A stretch of DNA of 25,668 nt from a virus: positions 1 to 25,668 of IMG/VR virus record IMGVR_UViG_3300031651_000019; one strand, written 5' to 3'. The notes beneath the pieces are model-generated. The model was not told the DNA's origin, made no database searches, and worked only from the letters and a program-made list of their open reading frames with translations. The position numbers and the translations under genes are program-made. Positions 1 through 7,212 of the stretch are shown one piece after another. The first letter of the stretch is position 1; each line of letters begins with the position of its first letter.

Positions 1-876
1 TACAGCATCATCTACATCCTCAGCACTAATCCTAGTATTGCAAGTATCGCCAGATTTGGCAACGCTACACCTGAAAGTCAAACAGGCATTGGTGATGGTT
101 GCCCCTTGCGGAATAGTAACGTTAGTAAATCTCATGCCACAGCCAAACTGATAAGTAGATGCATCAAGCTCGGCTCCAGCAAGAACATTTATTTGCGCTC
201 CACCTACATCCCAACCAGTAGGTGCAAGACTCCTATAACAGTCATCCGTGCTTTCCCCAACCTGCCATGTGGGGTCTATCCTGACAGGGTACTTAATGGG
301 GCGATTCTGGTTTTCAGGTATCAACTCCTCAGTGAGTTTCTCATTTACTAAACTGGTCTCAACTTGTAACTCGCCTTCTTCATCACAAGCACGAACTCTA
401 AAGGGTGTTGTATCCTCGGAATTCCGAAAGCCTACAAACGCATCTGTAACCCTGAATTGGGCATCCGTTGGTGCTTTAGCGGATTTGAGAATACGAGTAA
501 ATCTAACTCTACTATTTTCAGCTACAATTTCAAGGTCGGTATCTTTAGCGAAATCTTTTATTCCAGCAATACCCCTTGAAAATGTCCAGGGAAGAGGCTT
601 AGCTTCCACCAATCCGATATTTGATAATTCAATGGTAACTATTTCACCCGTCTTCTTGTTTCTGATAGTAGCCCTAAGACCATCAAGCGTAAGTTCGTAG
701 GGTGCTTTGGTTATCTTGTTGCCTTCCCAAGTGAGGTCAATATCCTTCCACGGCTCTTTGGCATCGGAGTAGTTATCCTTGTAGTGGACAGCACCCATAG
801 AGACAACTAATTGTCGCCCCTTATCCGTTGAAAAGGTCTTGCTATTCTCTTGTCGGAGATTTAATATCTCATTCAT
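1..876 (-). CDS. Partial phage structural (tail/fibre-type) protein, C-terminus off the left edge
   Basis: An open frame of 292 codons runs from the ATG at 876 off the left edge without a stop. The product starts MNEILNLRQENSKTF and is rich in beta-prone segments. A later part (GGAQINVLAGAELDAS, then CGMRFTNVTIPQGATI followed by CLTFRCSV) resembles the jelly-roll or carbohydrate-binding-like modules of tail or fibre proteins that describe stacked beta strands. No catalytic motif is seen. It is last in the visible late operon and lies 28 bp from the preceding gene. The frame is open upstream of the ATG, but AAAGGT lies at a workable distance from 876, so that start is preferred. The structural role is inferred from position and composition; no named family is claimed. 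Confidence 0.7.
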   Translation of the reverse strand, partial: MNEILNLRQENSKTFSTDKGRQLVVSMGAVHYKDNYSDAKEPWKDIDLTWEGNKITKAPYELTLDGLRATIRNKKTGEIVTIELSNIGLVEAKPLPWTFSRGIAGIKDFAKDTDLEIVAENSRVRFTRILKSAKAPTDAQFRVTDAFVGFRNSEDTTPFRVRACDEEGELQVETSLVNEKLTEELIPENQNRPIKYPVRIDPTWQVGESTDDCYRSLAPTGWDVGGAQINVLAGAELDASTYQFGCGMRFTNVTIPQGATITNACLTFRCSVAKSGDTCNTRISAEDVDDAV

Positions 877-904
877 CGGATATTTTACTTTACCTTTTAT
901 TTCT

Positions 905-1135
905 TTACGTTCCTGGTTCGCCGATGGTTTCGGCGGATTCGATACCTCCCGTGCCGAGGACCTGGCGCAGGTGGTCCTTCTCGGCATCATTCATGGTATC
1001 CAGCTTCTTCTGCGCCGCCCGGCGGTCAAGCTCTTCGGCGATAGTCTTCATCTCGGCTTTGAGAGCCATCCGCTTTTCATTCAATTCATGGCTCTCCTCC
1101 AACAGCTGCTCATTACTTTTTTTGCTGTAATCCAT
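905..1135 (-). CDS. Small coiled-coil protein, unknown function
   Basis: A 76-residue acidic/basic helical protein, with a heptad-like stretch from about residue 8 to 45 (NEQLLEESHELNEKRMALK onward) that predicts a coiled coil. The start has GGAGG nine bases upstream. It overlaps the end of the preceding gene by 23 bp, so translation is probably coupled. Position in the late operon suggests a small virion accessory or assembly protein, but nothing in the sequence proves this. Family not recognised. Confidence 0.7.
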   Translation of the reverse strand: MDYSKKSNEQLLEESHELNEKRMALKAEMKTIAEELDRRAAQKKLDTMNDAEKDHLRQVLGTGGIESAETIGEPGT

Positions 1136-1523
1136 CTCCAGCCTCCTTCTTGGGTCTATGCTTTATCAGTGACGGCGTCCCCAGTGCCTCCCGGCTCCGG
1201 ATGCCTTCGTCGACATGCGGGATGCGTTTCCTTAATTCGGTGTTGTGGGCGGCTTCTTTGTATGCCTCTTGGATGATCATCGGGTTGCTGGTCAACCCGA
1301 ATGGCAGCCCCTGGCGCAGGATGAAAGCCTGGTCAAGAGATACCCGCTCCGCCTTGACCCACTCCTCGATGCGCCGCGCCTGTATGGTGATAGCTCTGGC
1401 CAGCACCAGCGCCGCATCCCAGGGCAGCTCGCATACCCGCTGCCCGTTCTTCACCAGCACCACGTCCAGCCCGTCACGGCTGACCGTCATCTCGGACAGC
1501 TTCGATTTTAGAATCTCTACCAT
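1113..1523 (-). CDS. Hypothetical late-operon protein
   Basis: 136 residues, mixed alpha/beta N-terminus (MVEILKSKLSEMTVSRDGLD) and a helical middle (WDAALVLARAITIQARRIEEW). The C-terminus is basic and ends QQKK. AAGGAGCGAG precedes the ATG. It lies 9 bp downstream of the MANALYD-type gene and overlaps the next gene by 23 bp, so it is part of the same operon. Family not recognised. A virion or assembly role is only an inference from neighbours. Confidence 0.75.
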   Translation of the reverse strand: MVEILKSKLSEMTVSRDGLDVVLVKNGQRVCELPWDAALVLARAITIQARRIEEWVKAERVSLDQAFILRQGLPFGLTSNPMIIQEAYKEAAHNTELRKRIPHVDEGIRSREALGTPSLIKHRPKKEAGDGLQQKK

Positions 1524-1532
1524 CTCGCTCCT

Positions 1533-1943
1533 TTACAGCTTGAATATCTTGTTGGCGCCGGAGTCCCACTGGACGGTTATATCCCCGCCGTTGGGGGTGC
1601 AGGGCAACCCGGTGGCGGTGTCGATGTAGGCTATCAGCAACGATGTGCCGGCGGTGCCGGTGTGATAGTAGATATTGATGCTCTCGAACTCGGCTCCGCT
1701 GACCGTGCTGACGGTTGAATCGGCAGCGTCGGCGACTCCGGCGGCGACCGTCTTCGACGCCAGCGCGTCGCTGGTAGCGATAGTGGCATTGCCATCATCG
1801 ATGTCGTCCAGGTCTTCATCGGTCGCCACTACCGGCGTATCTTCGCCGTGGTCGGTGAAGACGAACCTGATATCCTGCGTGTCCCAGTCCAGACTTCCGT
1901 CCAGAAAGTGCTCTCTTCCTTTATCGTAAAGTGCGTTCGCCAT
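1533..1943 (-). CDS. Conserved phage structural protein of the MANALYDKGRE type
   Basis: 136 residues. The N-terminus MANALYDKGREHFLDGSLDW, followed by D-x-Q-D-I-R-F-V-F, matches a conserved start that I recall from many tailed-phage structural proteins encoded near head or tail genes; this is from memory, not a search. The central Ala/Thr/Asp-rich part and beta-rich C-terminus (ESINIYYHTGTAGTSLLIAY, ending GGDITVQWDSGANKIFKL) suit a virion-surface or decoration protein. AGGAGG lies seven bases before the ATG. It follows the zinc-ribbon gene after only 3 bp. Confidence 0.75.
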   Translation of the reverse strand: MANALYDKGREHFLDGSLDWDTQDIRFVFTDHGEDTPVVATDEDLDDIDDGNATIATSDALASKTVAAGVADAADSTVSTVSGAEFESINIYYHTGTAGTSLLIAYIDTATGLPCTPNGGDITVQWDSGANKIFKL

Positions 1944-1946
1944 ATC

Positions 1947-2162
1947 TTACCTCCTCCTGCCGGTTTTCTTCATGACCTTCTTCTGCCGTTTTGCCTCGGG
2001 TGGCCATATCTGCTTCGTTTCGCGCCGCTCATCGATTTTGTTCTCTGCCGGCGCCGTGTTTTTATCCTCCATCCCGGTTTCCCGCGGCGACGGCTCGCCG
2101 CACTGAACGCAGACAAGGCGTCCCTCTTGATTCCTGGTGAAATATTTGCATTTATGTTCCAT
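1947..2162 (-). CDS. Small zinc-ribbon-like basic protein
   Basis: 71 residues. The N-terminus holds H3, C5, C18 and C21 (CKYFTRNQEGRLVCVQCGEP), which resembles one zinc-binding ribbon. The rest is hydrophilic and ends in a strongly basic tail (KRQKKVMKKTGRRR), so nucleic-acid binding is plausible. AGGAGAAGAAAG precedes the ATG. It sits between two structural-type genes, downstream of two hairpins. Exact family not recognised. Confidence 0.65.
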   Translation of the reverse strand: MEHKCKYFTRNQEGRLVCVQCGEPSPRETGMEDKNTAPAENKIDERRETKQIWPPEAKRQKKVMKKTGRRR

Positions 2163-2192
2163 CTTTCTTCTCCTGATATATATAACTCAAGA

Positions 2193-2225
2193 GACAGTGG
2201 GGCGGGTTATATCCCGCCCACTGTC
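2193..2225 (-). terminator. GC-rich hairpin, possible terminator or processing site
   Basis: GACAGTGGGGCGGG and CCCGCCCACTGTC form a stem of 13 pairs with one bulged G around a six-base TTATAT loop. On the minus strand it is followed by TCTTGAGTTATATA, which is only weakly U-rich. It lies between the fibre-like lipoprotein gene and the zinc-ribbon gene. Intrinsic termination is possible but less clear than at the other sites; mRNA processing or stabilisation would also fit. Confidence 0.55.
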
Positions 2226-2240
2226 GCAAAGGAGGATGAT

Positions 2241-2265
2241 GCCCCGCCTTGCCCGGGGGCGGGGC
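2241..2265 (-). terminator. Second GC-rich hairpin right after the lipoprotein-type gene
   Basis: GCCCCGCC pairs with GGCGGGGC across a nine-base loop, beginning five bases past the stop codon at 2270. No U-tract follows on the minus strand. Together with the hairpin at 2193-2225 it makes a two-hairpin block in a 107-bp gap. Confidence 0.45.
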
Positions 2266-2269
2266 TAAT

Positions 2270-3040
2270 CTATTCATCGGCGATAAGAGCCAACCAGTAC
2301 ACCGCAGCTACTACAGAGGTATTTGCCGTGTTGATAGTAAAGGCTGTCGCATTGATTGAAGATGGATATAAGGCAGTACCCTGGGTATATGTGGGAGTAA
2401 CCGAGTATGTCAGAAATATCCGGGTGGGAGTTCCAGCCATACCATGAGTAACGACAACGCTCCCGCTAGACAAATTAGAACTGACTCCGGAAGCGCGGTT
2501 GGATACCACCGAAGTGCCCCCTATTGTCGGTGATGTCAGTGTCTTGTTGGTGAGGGTATCGGTAGTAGCTCTGCCCACCATTGTATCGGAAGTATCCGCC
2601 GGCAAAGTGAGTGTGCCATTGTTGGAAATGGTTGATATCGTTGGATTTGTATAAGTCGCATTGCCAGAGACCGTTCCGGTTATCGTCGGACTCGTCAACG
2701 ACTTATTCGTGAGCGTGTCTGTGGTATCAGTGCCAACGAGGGTCGTAGTTGAAGTCGGTAGAGTCAGATTGCCGGAGCCGTCACTGGTAAAGATATTCCC
2801 GTAAAGATAAAAGTGGCGCCATTGCTTCGTAGCCTTACCGATATCGAAGCTGTTGTTGGCTGTCGGTATCATTGAGCTGGGATAAGCCCCCGGCGGCGTA
2901 ATGGCCGGCGTAATAGCCGGCTCCCCGGAAGGCACGGGCGCCGGAGGTAAGACTGGCTCTGTTTCGCAGCTGGAAAAGACGAAGACCGCGGATACCAACA
3001 GGGTTATCAGCAGTATGATTGTCGTCAGGTATTTTTTCAT
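2270..3040 (-). CDS. Fibre-like protein with a lipoprotein signal peptide
   Basis: 256 residues from the ATG at 3040, chosen because AGGAGGGAAAAA lies directly before it. Residues 1-25 form a classic lipoprotein signal: MKKY, a hydrophobic core, then FSSC with the lipid-acceptor Cys25. A Pro-rich linker follows (about 31-60). Then comes a segment with FDIGKATKQWRHFYLYGNIF, the pattern seen in phage tail-fibre and virion baseplate proteins. Two copies of TDTLTNK-S/T-LTSPTI (about 113-175) come next, and a beta-rich C-terminal domain follows. Fibre-type repeats are usual in virion proteins, but a lipobox is not. It may be a surface-exposed lipoprotein made in the infected cell, or a fibre whose leader has another purpose. 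Confidence 0.75.
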   Translation of the reverse strand: MKKYLTTIILLITLLVSAVFVFSSCETEPVLPPAPVPSGEPAITPAITPPGAYPSSMIPTANNSFDIGKATKQWRHFYLYGNIFTSDGSGNLTLPTSTTTLVGTDTTDTLTNKSLTSPTITGTVSGNATYTNPTISTISNNGTLTLPADTSDTMVGRATTDTLTNKTLTSPTIGGTSVVSNRASGVSSNLSSGSVVVTHGMAGTPTRIFLTYSVTPTYTQGTALYPSSINATAFTINTANTSVVAAVYWLALIADE

Positions 3041-3072
3041 TTTTTCCCTCCTGAAATATTTATTCCCGGTCA

Positions 3073-3387
3073 TTAAACGATATACCAGCTGGTGCCATCG
3101 CAGGCGACTTTCACGCTCTCGTATTGCGCGGAAAGCTCGATGTTCGCGGCCCCGTTTATCGTCTCCGCGCCGTTACCCTCGATAGTCACGGCATTCGCGC
3201 TGGAATCGACCTTGATGATGGTGAACTCGTGGTATTTGCTGCTGGCGACCGCCGGGAGTGTCCGGGTGATGGCGCCGCCGGTAGCAGTTACAAGCTCGAT
3301 GAGGTATGGCCCGATATTACCCGTCGCGGTGATAGCGCCGACCGGTATGGAACCTTCGATTATTGTTCCGCCACTGATTTTTCCCAT
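3073..3387 (-). CDS. Small beta-rich virion accessory protein (head or tail fibre-like)
   Basis: 104 residues. The C-terminal half, with NAVTIEGNGAETINGAANIE followed by LSAQYESVKVACDGTSWYIV, is the pattern repeatedly found at the end of phage fibre and appendage proteins (ordered beta strands ending in 'DGTxWYIV'). GGGAGGAATAATATC precedes the ATG. It lies between the capsid gene (after a terminator) and the lipoprotein-type gene. No enzyme motif. Decoration or fibre role is inferred. Confidence 0.7.
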   Translation of the reverse strand: MGKISGGTIIEGSIPVGAITATGNIGPYLIELVTATGGAITRTLPAVASSKYHEFTIIKVDSSANAVTIEGNGAETINGAANIELSAQYESVKVACDGTSWYIV

Positions 3388-3401
3388 GATATTATTCCTC
3401 C

Positions 3402-3434
3402 CGATTAAGAAGGGGCGGCTGTCAAGCCGCCCCT
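3402..3434 (-). terminator. Intrinsic terminator after the major capsid gene
   Basis: AGGGGCGGCT and AGCCGCCCCT make a perfect 10-bp stem with a four-base loop, followed on the minus strand by TTCTTAAT. It begins about 20 bp past the capsid stop and ends just before the ribosome-binding site of the next gene. It would let the capsid gene be expressed well above the distal genes. On the plus strand it is followed by AGATTTTCTTT, so it could act both ways. Confidence 0.75.
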
Positions 3435-3456
3435 AAGATTTTCTTTCCTCTCCGGT

Positions 3457-4731
3457 TTAGATGCCGGTTACCTGACAGAATGCCGTGCCGCGGAAGTAGA
3501 CTGCCGCGCAGCGCATCGTGGCCTTGATGGCTACCACGCCGGAAGCGAACAGTTCGCCGTGACTGGTGGTAGTCTCTATCGCCAGCCCCCTCTTAACGAA
3601 GAGCGCGGCATAGTTCGTGAAGTCGCCCACGACGCCGGTATTTTGCGTCTCGGCGGATGTCACGATGACCGGTACGCCCCAGAGCCTCTCCGGCCCGGGA
3701 TCCATCGGGCTGCCGAAGATGTATATCCCGTCCGCTGTGCGGAGCAGCCGTATATCCTGCCAGTCGCTCGGGTGGATAAGGGAATGGGAAGGCTCGGCGA
3801 AACCGGTGCCGGCCGTGGTGCCCCTTATCTTGGTCATGGCTTTGAAGAATGCGTCGGGGGTCGGGTCGGTGCTCTTCGCCTGCGTCTGGATGCCGCTGGC
3901 ATGAAGCACTCCCCGGAGACTGGGCGTCGAGCCGCTGCCGGCTACCAGCTGCCCGTCCAGGCGGTTCCTGGCCATGTAGGTCAGGCGACTCTCGATAAAT
4001 GCGCCGATTCCTTCAACGTCCTCGAGCTGCTCCTCGGTGACCGGTATCCAGACGGCGATTTTCTCCACCGGTACGGAACGCTCGGTCATAGCGATAGCCG
4101 CTTCGCCGTAAGCCGTCGGGCTGGCGGCATTGGTCTCTTCCGCGATTTCCGCGGCGTTATCGGTATGGGTCGTTTCCTCCATGTACTTGATATCCGATAC
4201 GCCGGTCGGATAGGTCGGGAAGGCGTCGGCCACGCGCAGCGCCCGCAGCGGGTAAAGCTCGACCCTCGGCAGCCGCATCGACTCCGGCGCCCAGCCGGCG
4301 CCCGTCTGCACGATGCTCTTCAGGTCGACGTCTAATTCTCCGCGGGCGCCTTTCTTGTTCAGCGCCTTCTCCATGAACTGCTCGCCGATTGATTTGGCGG
4401 GGGCAGCGGCTTTGCCCGGGTCTTCCCTCGGGACTTCCCCGGTGAATCCGGCTGCCTCATCGGCTGCCTGCCGCGCTTTCCGGATTATGTCCTCGGCCTC
4501 TTCCAGCGCCTTGATGTCGTCATGGATATCGCCGGACTCATCGTTGAGCTTTTTGAGCTCTGCCAGCTTCGCGGCGGTATCGCCTTCTCCCAGGACCTTA
4601 ACCCTGGAGAAATCCATGTCTTTCTCGTCGCCGGCTTCCTCGAATACCTGGGTGATTGTTTTCCCGATTTCTTCCTGCCTGCCGCGCAGGTCCTTCAAGG
4701 TTGTATGCTTTGTTTTGAGTTTCGTACTCAT
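3457..4731 (-). CDS. HK97-family major capsid protein
   Basis: 424 residues from ATG 4731, chosen because GGAGGAAATTAAC precedes it; an in-frame ATG 15 bases earlier lies inside that site. The first ~100 residues are a charged helical/coiled-coil delta (scaffold) region (LKDLRGRQEEIGKTITQVFE and onward). A Gly/Pro/Ala linker follows, where the prohead protease would cut. The rest shows the HK97 capsid pattern: VAVWIPVTEEQLEDV-like spine-helix segment (here KIAVWIPVTEEQLEDVEGIG), a peripheral domain with SLIHPSDWQDIRLLRTADG, the turn GPERLWGVPVIVTSA and the closing GDFTNYAALFVKRGLAIETT. Directly follows the protease, as in many siphophages. Confidence 0.93.
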   Translation of the reverse strand: MSTKLKTKHTTLKDLRGRQEEIGKTITQVFEEAGDEKDMDFSRVKVLGEGDTAAKLAELKKLNDESGDIHDDIKALEEAEDIIRKARQAADEAAGFTGEVPREDPGKAAAPAKSIGEQFMEKALNKKGARGELDVDLKSIVQTGAGWAPESMRLPRVELYPLRALRVADAFPTYPTGVSDIKYMEETTHTDNAAEIAEETNAASPTAYGEAAIAMTERSVPVEKIAVWIPVTEEQLEDVEGIGAFIESRLTYMARNRLDGQLVAGSGSTPSLRGVLHASGIQTQAKSTDPTPDAFFKAMTKIRGTTAGTGFAEPSHSLIHPSDWQDIRLLRTADGIYIFGSPMDPGPERLWGVPVIVTSAETQNTGVVGDFTNYAALFVKRGLAIETTTSHGELFASGVVAIKATMRCAAVYFRGTAFCQVTGI

Positions 4732-4732
4732 G

Positions 4733-5644
4733 TTAATTTCCTCCATATATGTATTTGATTGTTATGAAAGCCCTCTTGAGCTCGGTCCTGATGCTTTCAC
4801 TTAGAGCATCTTCGGGTTTTTCGAGCAGGGTTTTTATTTCGACCTCGATTTCCCCAAGCCCGTCATGCAGCCTGGAGATTTCTTCCCTGCTGTTTTTGGA
4901 AAGGTCCCGACCTTCCTTCCGCCTCAAGTCAGCAAGCGACTTCGCGCGGGCCACCAGGTCGTTTACGGCAGCAAGCGCCGCTTCCGCCTGGACTGTAAAG
5001 GTCAAGCCCTCTTTATTATCGTTTTTTATGGCCAGCGTGGCCGTGTTCATGCCGGCGCCGCGCAATACCGGCGACGCCTCGAACACATCGAGTTTCTTCA
5101 AGATGCGGTTGACATGGTTGCCTTCGTATTCCGTATCCTCTTCGGCGTCGATTATCTTGAATCCGTAGCTCCATTCCTGCAGGTCCGGCGCGAATTTAAT
5201 CGTCTCGTAATGCTCTTTGCCTGTATCGGAGTTGAGGTTGAAATCCCCCTCCACCAGTACCTCTTCACCCTGCTCATGGATTACACCCTTCCCCACCGGC
5301 AGCTCGCCCATCCAGCTCCCGTGCATATAGGCAGAGATAAGTATCGTCTTCCCCTCCGGGAATGCGCCGGGCAGAGTGACATCGCCGTCCTTATCGATGA
5401 CCTTCAGCGTGGCAATCCGGGCGATAAATGCCCCCGGCTTATCGGCTTTGAGTTCGATACCGGTAAATGACTTTCGTTCTAATTCCATCTTGGGACCTCC
5501 CTTATCTCGATTTTCCCATTGCGTATAGCAGACCCCGGCGCGCACGTCTTCGTCGGGGTATTCCTCGTTCATCAATTCATCACTCATGCAACGGCTGATA
5601 AACTCTTCTTCCGTTTCATCTTCTCCAGGCTTAGGTATTGGCAT
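4733..5644 (-). CDS. HK97-family prohead protease (peptidase U35)
   Basis: 303 residues from ATG 5644, which has GGGGGGAG three bases upstream. It cleaves the capsid scaffold region during head maturation. Residues 1-50 are an acidic leader (PKPGEDETEEEFISRCMSDE and CYTQWENR) that precedes capsid-protease genes in some phages. The protease core starts near residue 53 (MELERKSF). The likely catalytic pair is His108 in AYMHGSW and Ser159 in EWSYGF. A helical C-terminus from about 215 onward may act as a scaffold. The stop codon falls in the ribosome-binding site of the capsid gene. AAGGGAGGTCCCAAG lies before an internal in-frame ATG at 5488, so a shorter core-only product is possible. Confidence 0.9.
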   Translation of the reverse strand: MPIPKPGEDETEEEFISRCMSDELMNEEYPDEDVRAGVCYTQWENRDKGGPKMELERKSFTGIELKADKPGAFIARIATLKVIDKDGDVTLPGAFPEGKTILISAYMHGSWMGELPVGKGVIHEQGEEVLVEGDFNLNSDTGKEHYETIKFAPDLQEWSYGFKIIDAEEDTEYEGNHVNRILKKLDVFEASPVLRGAGMNTATLAIKNDNKEGLTFTVQAEAALAAVNDLVARAKSLADLRRKEGRDLSKNSREEISRLHDGLGEIEVEIKTLLEKPEDALSESIRTELKRAFITIKYIYGGN

Positions 5645-5654
5645 TTCTCCCCCC

Positions 5655-5679
5655 AATAAAAAAGCCCTCCGAAGAGGGC
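5655..5679 (-). terminator. Intrinsic terminator just before the prohead protease
   Basis: GCCCTC-TTCG-GAGGGC (minus strand) is a six-pair stem with a very stable UUCG loop followed by TTTTTT. It ends about 11 bases before the protease start, so its U-tract abuts the protease ribosome-binding site. It lies downstream of portal and the 56-codon gene and would reduce read-through from terminase/portal into protease/capsid unless bypassed. Confidence 0.85.
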
Positions 5680-5702
5680 AATTATTTCACGCTAAATATT
5701 GT

Positions 5703-5873
5703 TTACTCGGTCATATCAGGGCAGTATAGAGTCAAAGACAACACGACCATGATTCTCTGCCACCACGTTAGCCCGCCCCATGCTATCGAGGGAAAGCCTT
5801 TTTCTATAAATTCATCCGGGCCCATCGGCGGCATCGGTGGTTTAATTTCATTCCCTTGCTGGTCGTAAAGCAT
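5703..5873 (-). CDS. 56-residue late-operon protein between portal and protease
   Basis: MLYDQQGNEIKPPMPPMGPD opens the product, which continues with FIEKGFPSIAWGGL and a weakly hydrophobic end (RIMVVLSLTLYCPDMTE). The site AGGAGGAG lies before a double ATG (5876 and 5873); the second has better spacing. It starts 23 bp after the portal stop and ends just before the terminator at 5655-5679. Family not recognised. The length, strong ribosome-binding site and position support a real gene. Confidence 0.65.
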   Translation of the reverse strand: MLYDQQGNEIKPPMPPMGPDEFIEKGFPSIAWGGLTWWQRIMVVLSLTLYCPDMTE

Positions 5874-5895
5874 CATCTCCTCCTGAAATATTGAT

Positions 5896-7191
5896 TTATT
5901 GTTTATCTATGGAGGCGGGGGGCTTCAGCATTGAGTTGTTGAACTCATCCGCGGGCATCATATTCTGCGGTGAAAGAAAAGTATCCCCACCATCCTCCGG
6001 AGGTATCGGCTCAAGATTCTCAAACTCGCATATCCTGTTAGGCGTCAGCCATCCCCAGTTCCGCCCTATCGCGTACGCCCGGTACCGACTCTCGATATTC
6101 CCCCGCAGCAGGCTGTCTACGAGGAATTCGACATAATAATTCTGCTTCTCATCCGGCAAGAGCAGCTGCCGGTTCATCGACCTCTCCCAGCGCACCAGCC
6201 AGGGCCGCATCGTATAGACGACGAACTCCAGCGATTGCTCCTCGATGTTTGAGAACGTTGCCCTCTCCAGGTCGCCTATCATGTGCGGCGGAATATGAAA
6301 GAAGGACGCCATCTCGTTCCGCTGGAATTTCCTCGCTTCCAGCATCTGCGCGTCTTGGGGAGAGATATGATTCTTGCTGTACTTCATCCCCTCTTCGAGG
6401 ATGAGTAATCGGTGCGCCTTATCGACGCCTTCATGTTTTTCTTTTAATTGCTTTTCCCAATGCTGAAGAGCTATATCTGACATTTGATTGGGGTGTTCCA
6501 GGAAGCCCCCGAAGGTCAGCCCATTGGCGAATAGCTTAGAGCCCATTTTCTCGGCGGCTATTCCCAGTCCTATCTGATTCCTGGCATAGGTCAGCGGTGT
6601 ATAGCCCATCATCCCATCATAACCAAACCCGGGTATATGCCAGACCCTGTATGCAGGCAACGTAATCTGGCCGTTTTCTGCCTGGTATTGATACACAATC
6701 TCGCGGTTCTCACTCCGGGCTTTGGTTACTTTATCCGGATTCATCGGCCATAATGCCTTGATTGTCGTTCGGTCCTCGTCCCAGTCTATAAATGAATAGG
6801 CATTGCCGTTGGATGCTATCAGGTGGTACATCAAAGTCTCAAAATAGGAAAAGCTGTCCATCTCCGGGTTCGGCTCGCTATGTAATCTGTGATATAGCGA
6901 GTGCTCCACCGCCTTCTCTCTTCCCCGCTGCCCCCTCCGAAGGTATAAAAAGCAGGAAAGCGATGCCAGCGTCCCCGCCAGCAATGTCACGCACGACCAG
7001 AATGCCGTGTAATTAAGCGCCTTATCTCTGGTCACCGGTATCCCCGCATCGCTGTCACTGTAACTTAATTCGGTAAAGAATGTTTTAAAATCACCGCGGT
7101 AGCTTCCGCCCATTAATCTGGCGCCATTATAAAATGTTATCGCCAGGCTCTTCCTGAAATTATTTAAAAATTTCGTTATGGGATTCGCCAT
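5896..7191 (-). CDS. HK97-family phage portal protein
   Basis: 431 residues, the usual length for the family. It forms the dodecameric ring at the head vertex through which DNA is packaged. Recognisable parts are ALNYTAFWSCVTLLAGTLAS near residue 57, then LYHRLHSEPNPEMDSFSYFE (about 99-118), the strand GNAYSFIDWD (about 128-137), the segment MMGYTPLTYARNQIGLGIAA (about 210-229), and EARKFQRNEMASFFHIPPHM followed by IGDLERATFSNIEEQSLEFV (about 285-324). GGGAGACTCAG precedes the ATG. It starts 21 bp after the large terminase gene. The N-terminal ~45 residues are basic and hydrophobic. Confidence 0.95.
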   Translation of the reverse strand: MANPITKFLNNFRKSLAITFYNGARLMGGSYRGDFKTFFTELSYSDSDAGIPVTRDKALNYTAFWSCVTLLAGTLASLSCFLYLRRGQRGREKAVEHSLYHRLHSEPNPEMDSFSYFETLMYHLIASNGNAYSFIDWDEDRTTIKALWPMNPDKVTKARSENREIVYQYQAENGQITLPAYRVWHIPGFGYDGMMGYTPLTYARNQIGLGIAAEKMGSKLFANGLTFGGFLEHPNQMSDIALQHWEKQLKEKHEGVDKAHRLLILEEGMKYSKNHISPQDAQMLEARKFQRNEMASFFHIPPHMIGDLERATFSNIEEQSLEFVVYTMRPWLVRWERSMNRQLLLPDEKQNYYVEFLVDSLLRGNIESRYRAYAIGRNWGWLTPNRICEFENLEPIPPEDGGDTFLSPQNMMPADEFNNSMLKPPASIDKQ

Positions 7192-7212
7192 CTGAGTCTC
7201 CCTATCCGAAGA

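Noticed and set aside
3559-4335. Long plus-strand ORF opposite the capsid gene
   Set aside because: Shadow of the GC-rich capsid coding frame; Arg/Gly-rich product with no domain.
4865-5470. 201-codon plus-strand ORF opposite the protease
   Set aside because: Antisense shadow of a well-supported protease gene; no ribosome-binding site.
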